64,000 bases of DNA from Hydractinia symbiolongicarpus (taxonomy: Eukaryota; Cnidaria; Hydrozoa; Anthoathecata; Hydractiniidae). The translations under genes were made by a program, and so were the position numbers. Shown in pieces: positions 57,016 to 64,000 of this stretch. A model generated the notes under the pieces. The model did not search any database and was not told the DNA's origin. It was given only the letters and a program-made list of their open reading frames with translations. Location of the stretch: assembly GCF_029227915.1 (NCBI RefSeq), contig NC_079876.1, positions 20,090,001-20,154,000 on the forward strand, read 5' to 3'. The stretch's first letter is position 1, and each line of letters starts with the position of its first letter.

Positions 57016-58199
57016 GATCCCTTAGCTATAATGTGTCAAAGTGTCCAAAAATGATATTTTTGATACTGATTCTGACTTAGTAGTGAAAAGAATCTCAAAA
57101 AGGACTTGTGCTTTCAACTAGCTTCAACTATTGTATGTTGTGTGGTTTTGTACCAAAGTTTTGAGTGGCACAAAACAAAAACACCTAATGTGGGTGTATA
57201 CATTTGCAATGAGCTGTAATTTTCGGGTTTAATACAAATTAACTTATTATATCTTATATGCTTCATCCTTGACTGAAAGGTTGGCAAATTAAACAATTCA
57301 TCCTTGACTGAAATTAAACAATCACAAATAAAATTATTTAAAGCAACAGCTAGCTAGCTCCCCTCAAACCCAGACGTTAAAAACGCTGTAAATTTTTTGT
57401 TGGCGTGGACGATTTTCCTCACAAACAATTATTTATGTGATAAGGAAGACAAGACAGTTATATAAAAAGAAACATGTTTCTTAATTGTCATGAAATAACT
57501 CCATTAGTTTTTGTCCCAGCATGGCAAGAAATTCTAAATGAAAGGGTTTGGATAAACACAATTAAAAAAGAGTAAAACTTAATTATAGTGTTTTATTCAA
57601 GCAAAATATATATTCACAATTTTAAATAAGTGTACAATACTGCTTGAATATAACTTTACATGTACCTGAGTTACATGTAACATGCATGTTATTGTTTAAA
57701 AGTGTTAAAGATTGCGAAGGCTATTGAAATATTTCTTTTTAAAAAAAAGAACGAAATAACACGTTAGAAAGGTTAAATCATTATGTGTATTGATTTATGT
57801 TTTTGTAAAATCATGTTCATGCTAAAAGTCATTGCTACCTGTTCTGTTTTGTTTTATTTTGAATACAGTTTCGATGTCGTGTGTGCAGCTTAAAATATAG
57901 GCTTCAGTATATATGTATATATATATAAAAATAAAAACATAAAAAAATACAGTCATGCTCGCTGAATTTAAATCAATGTCACTTTCATTGTGTTTTTTTT
58001 ATTTAGATACTTATTCATGCTATTTTGGCATCACGCCAAACAGTTTTCTTCTGATCCTCACTAACAGAATAAATATTAAATAGCACATATATAATGTGTT
58101 CCACTTTAGCCACATTTAAAGGTTCTTTAGTTATCACGTGTCCGTTTTTAGCAATACTTGTGACCTGAAAGCCGGAAAATCTGTCGCATTAATCTTTTC
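57016..58199. other. Unassigned AT-rich stretch
   Basis: No gene recognised. It contains a TATATATGTATATATATA microsatellite near 57907. Confidence 0.4.
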
Positions 58200-58620
58200 A
58201 GAACGCGTTCTGTTTTTGATGTTGAAAATTTCCATGCTGCTCAACATTCAATTGTTTTGCGCGGTAATGTTCATGCAGGAGATCCTTTAAAATACTTTAA
58301 AGCTGTATCTGGACAAGTTATACCCTGAGGGGCATCGATTTCAACAAAATAATAACCCGAAGCACACATCCATTCTTGCAAGAGATTTTATGAAAAAGAA
58401 CGATATAAATTACTGGTCTACACCTGCTGAAAGTCCACATCTTAGCCCAATAGAGATGTTGTGGTTTGAATTAAAGCTGTATCTACGTTGGCGTGTCAAA
58501 GCGTTGAAGAAAGGAGAATTGGTCAATGGCATTAAATTTTTTGGAGAAATGTAACTGTATAGCTAAATGTAATAAATACATTGATCATTTGTATAAAGTC
58601 AATTGTCTGGACATTAAAAC
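58200..58620 (+). pseudogene. Tc1/mariner-like transposase, C-terminal relic
   Basis: An open 85-codon stretch (58300-58554) reads LYPEGHRFQQNNNPKHTS, then WSTPAESPHLSPIEMLWFEL and KKGELVNGI. This is the second half of a Tc1-like DDE transposase. The catalytic motif, normally QDNDPKHT, is QNNNPKHT, so the Asp is lost. The acidic E in SPIE is present. Past a frameshift, 58555-58610 reads CNKYIDHLYKV, the usual C-terminus. Upstream pieces are barely recognisable. Confidence 0.75.
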
Positions 58621-59560
58621 AATGTTTTTATTTTGTTTGTTTCAATTTTCCGGAGGCCAGTTGCTTGTGCGATTTTTTAAGAGTTACGTATATTTTGTGT
58701 GGAAAATATAACATTTAGCTTTGTGTGAATAAAAATAGAATTGCATGCACGCTTTCGTAAAACACGAGCATCAGATAACATAACATTTCTAAACGAACAA
58801 TTCAACATTGCTGTTTGTGAGTAAAAAATTAAAAAAGCTTTGCTAAATTTTATTTTATTACATTGATCTATTGACGACTATAGCAATTAAATACAACAAT
58901 TGAACACACAAAGTTAACATGAGCTAATAAAATTTTGCAAACAAGACATGAACTCTATTGTTTTTGACATGCAGAAATAGCTCATGTATTTAAAAATAGG
59001 TAAATAATGACAATAAAAGTTCTGATGTTACCAAAAGCGAAGGTGATAACTATCGCGTACATGTAAAGTTACATTCGAGCGGTGATACATATACCATTTA
59101 TGAAAAACATCAAGCAAAACGTTTATATCGTTTATATCACAATCTATTTAATCAAAGACATACACAGAGTGTCGTCTTATTTGCTTTCTGCATAATTGGC
59201 TATACATTTTTGCGATGTGCAGCTGTGTACCTGTGCATGCACTTAAGGAGTGGAGGGTTTCATAAATGCGTACCTTCACATTTTGACTATCTATATTCCC
59301 ATATATTTACATTTTGATGTTTTAAAAATGTCTTGATTAATTTTATTAAAATAAGTCTAGAAATAGATTAAATTCTCTCACTTACTGTAAAGATTTCACA
59401 AAATAAGATATTTTTGCAAGTGCTTAAAAAAATACGATCTCACAATATCCTTTATGAAAATTTATTTTGTTTTAATTTTTAGACCTTTTTAAATCAATTT
59501 CTTTAAAAGTTGAGGGAGGGTCAGGGCAAAAGCATACAGGGAGGAGGCAATTTGTTACCT
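58621..59560. other. Unassigned AT-rich stretch
   Basis: Nothing recognised on either strand. Confidence 0.4.
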
Positions 59561-59915
59561 ATAGATAGATAGATGTGCATATTTTACATGGCTAGCCTCA
59601 CAAATATCAAGGGATACACCCTGTTTATTATTTCCAGAAGGGGCCATGGCTTAGATGAGGAGTCCTAGAGTATTTAATGCTCACTTTAAGCTATGCAGAC
59701 CCAATGAGGGTCCGTGCTCTACCAGACAACTCCCTGCAACATCCAACAGCCCACACATTGTGCCATCTCCCCAATTTCCCTCGCCTGAGGCTATGGTAAC
59801 ATTCACTTGCCCATATTAAATCGCCGCCAAGGGGAATCGAACCCCAGTCTCCCGCACAAGTTAGAGTTATAACCACTAAGCTACGGCTCCATGTATAACC
59901 ACTAAGCTATGGCGC
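59561..59915 (-). mobile_element. tRNA-derived SINE, copy 2
   Basis: On the minus strand from 59890 it reads GGAGCCGTAGCTTAGTGG, TTATAACTCTAACTTG, TGCGGGAGACTGGGGTTC, GATTCCCC: a tRNA-like head with A box (TAGCTTAGTGGTTA) and B box (GGTTCGATTCC). A second partial head (GCGCCATAGCTTAGTGG) precedes it at 59894-59915. The body runs to about 59640. The tail (CTGGAAATAATAAACAGGG, then TTGTGAGGCTAGCC and ATGTAAAAT) ends in an (ATCT)n repeat at 59561-59574. The tail matches the SINE at 5530-5750. Confidence 0.8.
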
Positions 59916-62790
59916 ATATGTACTTAAAGATGCCCTTCCCCTATTTTAATTGTATTATCTGTTTGTATTAAACCTGCGTATATAATTATATAGATTTTAT
60001 TTTAACGTGTGTTGGCTGATATTCATTCCTATTTTATAGTTGTGATAATGTAATAACAGCAGATTTTCCATGATGGCTAATCAAGTTGGCAGAGAACGGG
60101 CTTTTGCTCAAAGGATACAAAGGTACCTTTTTTCATGAGAGTTTTGTGCAAGTTTACTTTTTATGCATCTTTTTTTTGGTACCTAGGTTTAATGTACATT
60201 TAATTTTTGTGGACCCCCTACGGGTATTATAGAAAAGAGAAGCTAAATGAACAAATCTCTTAGACTTACAACATATTAACTTTTATTTTACATCAATGAA
60301 TAGTTTTGTATGACTTATAGCCACTCAAAAGCTTACTCAATCTAGGATTACGGCAACAAGACAATACAATTTCTGCATTGTTATGCATGTAATTATAAAA
60401 AAGAAATAACCTACTTGCCATGCAATGGTTGAACAACACTTATATGCCTATCCACTTTGATTTCATGGCTTTGATTGCCCTCTTTTATTTGCCTTTTGAT
60501 TTGTTTGGAATACCATGTTTGTGCTTTCCTTTGTCAAAAAAACATGCAGCTTCGATTTACTGACCAATCAAGAGGTTGGAAAATATTTGTCATACTTTAC
60601 AGATCAAAACACACCCACCTAATCTAATTAATAAGAATACCTAATTAATAAGAATAAATATGAATTTTCCTCACAAATCAAGTGGTTTTGAAATCCACTT
60701 ATTTCAAAATTCATCCGATATTGGTCAAAGTAGTTGACCGGAACACATCAGAAGTTCCTTACCATCTTTTCTTTCCACTTTTCGAACCTGCTTCAAGAGA
60801 CTTGATTACTTTGGTTTCTTCCCTTGAAGTAATACCAGGTTGATTACCTTGCAAGGGTACAAGACATACAACAATTAAACAAACAGCGTTATGAGTCAAA
60901 TTAACAAACGTATAATTACGAGAATGTAGAAGCTATGTTTCAAATTGAATAATTTAGAACATAATTTCCAACATAGAATTGAAGACACTGCATTGGATTT
61001 GGATTTTGTTAAATAAAATTATAGAGACTATGGTAAGCAATGAACTATGAGCGCTTTTGGAAGTGGAAACCGAAAATTGGTCATGAATAACATCTGAAAC
61101 ATAAAGAAGGAAACATCACAATCCCTTCATAATGGCCATCAAAATAAAAACTTTAAAAACATTGACACTACTGCTGACACTACTGCTGAAGAAATTAGTG
61201 CGAAACAAGATGCAGAGTTACACCAGAAGAAAATAAAATAAGAAATGAAACTGATAATTTTTTTATGAATATTTTGTATTATAGTTTTTACTATATTGCT
61301 GCAAATATTAAAAAAATTTGATTAATGAAGTATGATAGTGATTAGTTAACAAGTTAGACCACCTCCAACTGAAACTGGTTATAATTTTTTAAACGGAAGA
61401 CAGTGTAATACTAAATGAAGGCTTCTACAAGAATCGAATCAAGTAGGTAATTGTAAGATGTAGGGGTAAGGGGTAGCTGCTATCTTAATTAAGATCTGTG
61501 CCAGAACACACCTTGTCCTCTTACCATGTTGGTACAGTACAAATTGACTTTAAAGTTAATTAAAGCTCCGACTAGACACAATTTATGTGAAATATACTTT
61601 AGGCTCTGTTTTTAGAATTTTATATAATCAAATCCTTCAAAGAATTAAGAAACTTCAAACAACAGCCTGCCTGCAGTTAGTACAAAGGAAAAACAACTGA
61701 AATTTAGTTTCTAAGAGTTTTCTGTGCTGACAATTGTGATCTAAAATTTGCTGAAGTAATCAATTTTACTTGACTCTCTGTAACTATCTCAAACTGCCAA
61801 CCCAAATAAATATAATTTTGAATTTAAACTAGTGTAGTCAAATACAGGTCTTTGTATGAACCCATACTAACCAGTTTTGGAAGCCATTATTAAAATGGTA
61901 ATATAAAAACATAAACAAATAAAAAACATTTTCATAGCACACAAAAAATAGAAAAAGTGGCTCACTTAAAACCATCTTTTTGTTTCAATTCACATAAACA
62001 ATAATTCGAATTTGTTTTGTGTACTTATAATATTTTAAAATCGAATGGTCTTGAATTCAAAAAGTATCAAAATCGAACATGCGTTTTTTTCTTCCTTGGT
62101 GCCTCGGGAAGAATAGCAACTTAAATATAGCTTTGTTCGTTTTGTTCACAAAGGAATATTTATTTGCAGACCAGATACAGTCAGGTAAAGGGCACAGACC
62201 TCGCAAGCTTGGTATGTACTTTTGACCTCGGGCTTTGTATTTTACAGTACAACATCAAAACCGGTCAGTATCTAAAGAAACAATGATCTTTCCAATGGTG
62301 AAACTATCTATTTTTCGAAAGGGAATATTGACTTTATCCAAATAACTAACTTTTTTTTTCTAATCGGTCTTTCACACCTTTAAATTGAATAGGAGTTACG
62401 AGTGAATGTTTTTTAACACTATCATCCTTTTAAGTTTAATTTTTCAAAATAAAAAAATCTTTTATATTTCCTTTTCGAAAAGAAATGACCATCTGGAAAA
62501 AAACCACCTCAAATCTTTCATTTTTAAAAATTTCAACCGTTCGTGTGTTTTAAAAAACAAATTTGCTTTGATTTCTATGGTATACTCACGTCACGTCTTT
62601 GTGAATAATAAAATTTCAAAAGACAACCTTCTGAATATTCATCCTCACGCAAGTGTGAAAGTAGCACCATCATCAATGAGTATGCTTGAAAGGTGTGATA
62701 TTTAAAAAATCTTTAAAACAGTTTTTCGTAGTGTTTTTTTTGTATAACATCTATTACATTTCAAATCTCGTTTACAAAACTACAAAAGCT
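59916..62790. other. Long stretch without recognisable genes
   Basis: AT-rich DNA. The only sizeable frame (62406-62705, +, 99 codons) has low-complexity Lys/Phe/Asn composition and no motif. I see no repeat arrays. It may contain very old element remnants. Confidence 0.4.
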
Positions 62791-62799
62791 CTACAAGGG

Positions 62800-63690
62800 A
62801 GAGTGCTACTGTGCTGAAGCCAACATGTTTATCTAAAACATTGCTTCCTTGCTTAGCAATAAGGGTAATGTATTTGCACCACACCTGTGGATAACATCAC
62901 GCTTTGTCCAGCAATTATTACTTTAACTCTCCATCATTCAATGTGTTCAGATAACATTGCAACCAATCATCGCCACAAACTGTTTTGGTACACCCAGAGT
63001 CAAGTATCGCCATGCTTAAAGTTTCTCCAACAAAATTTGTCATGCATTCTTCAATAAGGGCTACCTGAACTTCATCTGGTGCTTGTTTTGTTTTGTTTTT
63101 CTGTCCCGACGTGTATCGGAGCATGACTTTGCCCAGTGAAAAACTGATCCACAGATAGCACATCTACTAGGCTCACCATTTCTATCTAATGGGTTCAATC
63201 TTCTATTCCCATCTGCAAATTTTTGGGTATATGTTCTTCTGTTGTCTCTAGATCGACTTTGAGTTTTATTTTGTCTGTAGGTAGCTCCATAGTAAATGTC
63301 TTCAGTCTTCTCGATTTTGATATCATCACTACCTTGACCAGTCATAAAATTTGAAGGATCTCTAAAAATCTTTTTTAGCTGCTCTTTGGCTTTGGTGTAT
63401 TTTAGTTCTGTTAAAGTTGCTCTAATAAGCTGCTTATGACTTTCCGAAATATTTGAACTGTTAATGAAACGATAAGCTTAAACTCCTTCAGGTAATTCCA
63501 TATCGTAATTCTTGAGCTTGTTGTATAGTCTTTCAAACTCAATAATATAATCATTCGTTGTCATTGATGAAGGTCTACAAAATTTTTCAAACTTTTCATA
63601 TGCTTCATAAGCTGAATGATGCGAGTCCTTAAGATACAAGGAGTCTAACTTCTTCACCAGTTCCTTAACACCATCATCAGAACTTAACAC
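62800..63690 (-). pseudogene. LTR retrotransposon Gag-protease relic
   Basis: Read leftward. A Gag-like helical part (63478-63690: KKLDSLYLKDSHHSAYEAYE, IIEFERLYNKLKNYDMELP) is cut by an in-frame TAA at about 63478 and continues YRFINSSNISESHKQLIRA. A basic region follows, then a CCHC zinc knuckle (CAICGSVFHWAKSC, about 63143-63190) that binds RNA. After a frame change comes a retropepsin-type active site, AILDSGCTKTVCG (about 62975-63015). Past a deletion, GQSVMLSTGVVQIH fits the following protease part. Integrase and RT are absent. The DSG-C active site with this Gag suggests a Copia-like or related lineage. Confidence 0.6.
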
Positions 63691-63730
63691 TTCAAGTTCC
63701 CTCTCTAAAATTGCTTCTCATGCTTCAGGG

Positions 63731-64000
63731 GCGGATACAGGATTTTTTATCTCCTTAGGCGGATTTGAGAAGCGAAGCGAAGCCGACGCGCAATTTGTGC
63801 GTTGCAAAAATTGCTCGTGATAAAACAGCTGGGGGTCTTGGGGGGCGCTGTAAACCCCCCAAGTGGCGGATACAGGATTTTTTTCTCCTTAGGCGGATTT
63901 GCGAAGCGAAGCGAAGCCGACGCGCAATTTGTGCGTTGCAAAAATTGCGCGTGATAAAACAGCTGGGGGTCTTGGGGGGCGCAGTAAACCCCCCAAGTGG
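63731..64000. repeat. 135-bp G-rich tandem repeat, 2 copies, cut by window end
   Basis: 63731-63865 and 63866-64000 are near-identical. Each begins GCGGATACAGGATTTTTT, contains GAAGCGAAGCGAAGCCGACG and GCGCAATTTGTGCGTTGCA, and ends with CTTGGGGGGCGC, a few bases, then CCCCCCAAG (a 9-bp stem). It probably continues beyond the window. This is a satellite or the terminal part of an element. Confidence 0.9.

Noticed and set aside
59829-59890. A second tRNA gene on the minus strand
   Set aside because: Also a tRNA-like head, followed by a SINE body and an (ATCT)n tail, with a duplicated partial head.
62406-62705. 99-codon plus-strand frame
   Set aside because: AT-driven composition (Phe, Lys, Asn, Ile), no motif and no splice or promoter support.

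Overview
This is eukaryotic, AT-rich, animal-type DNA that is almost entirely transposable elements and tandem repeats. The element families I recognise are: a protein-primed family B DNA polymerase element; a 2A-bearing CR1/L2-like retrotransposon; THAP/P-like, pogo, Tc1 and MULE transposases; and HIRAN-like multicopy proteins. That mixture points to a cnidarian, most likely a hydrozoan. The assignment is an inference from remembered family resemblance, not a database search. I see no bacterial features, operons, CRISPR arrays or rRNA. Only one ordinary host gene is convincing: an intronless 484-codon MFS transporter at 30443-31897 on the minus strand.

Layout, left to right. 1-4216 (-): a Maverick/Polinton-like DNA polymerase, broken by frameshifts and an internal 268-bp duplication, overlapping the start of a small membrane protein. 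4300-6196: intergenic sequence, one tRNA-derived SINE and two weak exon candidates. 6197-13906: a 7.7-kb satellite of about 265 copies of a 29-bp unit with higher-order structure. It reads open in all three plus frames, which is an artefact of the unit. 15300-19250 (+): an apparently intact non-LTR retrotransposon of 1106 codons with an N-terminal hydrophobic leader, a 2A ribosome-skipping motif, a PHD finger, an endonuclease and a reverse transcriptase. 19250-24600: short tandem repeats, a GC-rich hairpin and unassigned sequence.

24600-29640: a HIRAN-like remnant, a THAP/P-element-like transposase relic split by a 1.37-kb TRIM-like element, and a C2H2 zinc-finger relic. 30443-31897 (-): the MFS gene. 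33327-36553: a complete TIR transposon (33-bp TIRs, 9-bp target duplication) coding for a Ulp1-type protease fused to a PHD finger, with the ends of a MULE-type transposase but apparently no catalytic core. 36900-41400: relics of a second Polinton-like element (small accessory protein, integrase, membrane protein, KTQ-motif helical repeats). 40407-48584: a 4089-bp tandem duplication in which I found one base difference. Each copy carries a dead pogo transposase head to head with a HIRAN-like relic. 48296-53059: a structure bounded by inverted arms of about 460 bp, holding a third HIRAN-like relic and a 70-bp perfect palindrome.

53300-64000: a BEL/Pao fragment, an RTE-type element with its reverse transcriptase core deleted in frame, short repeats, a Tc1-like relic, a second SINE whose tail matches the first, an LTR retrotransposon Gag-protease relic, and a 135-bp G-rich tandem repeat running off the end.

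Most coding sequence is therefore selfish and decayed. The exceptions are the 2A retrotransposon, the MFS gene and the Ulp1-PHD frame, which look intact.
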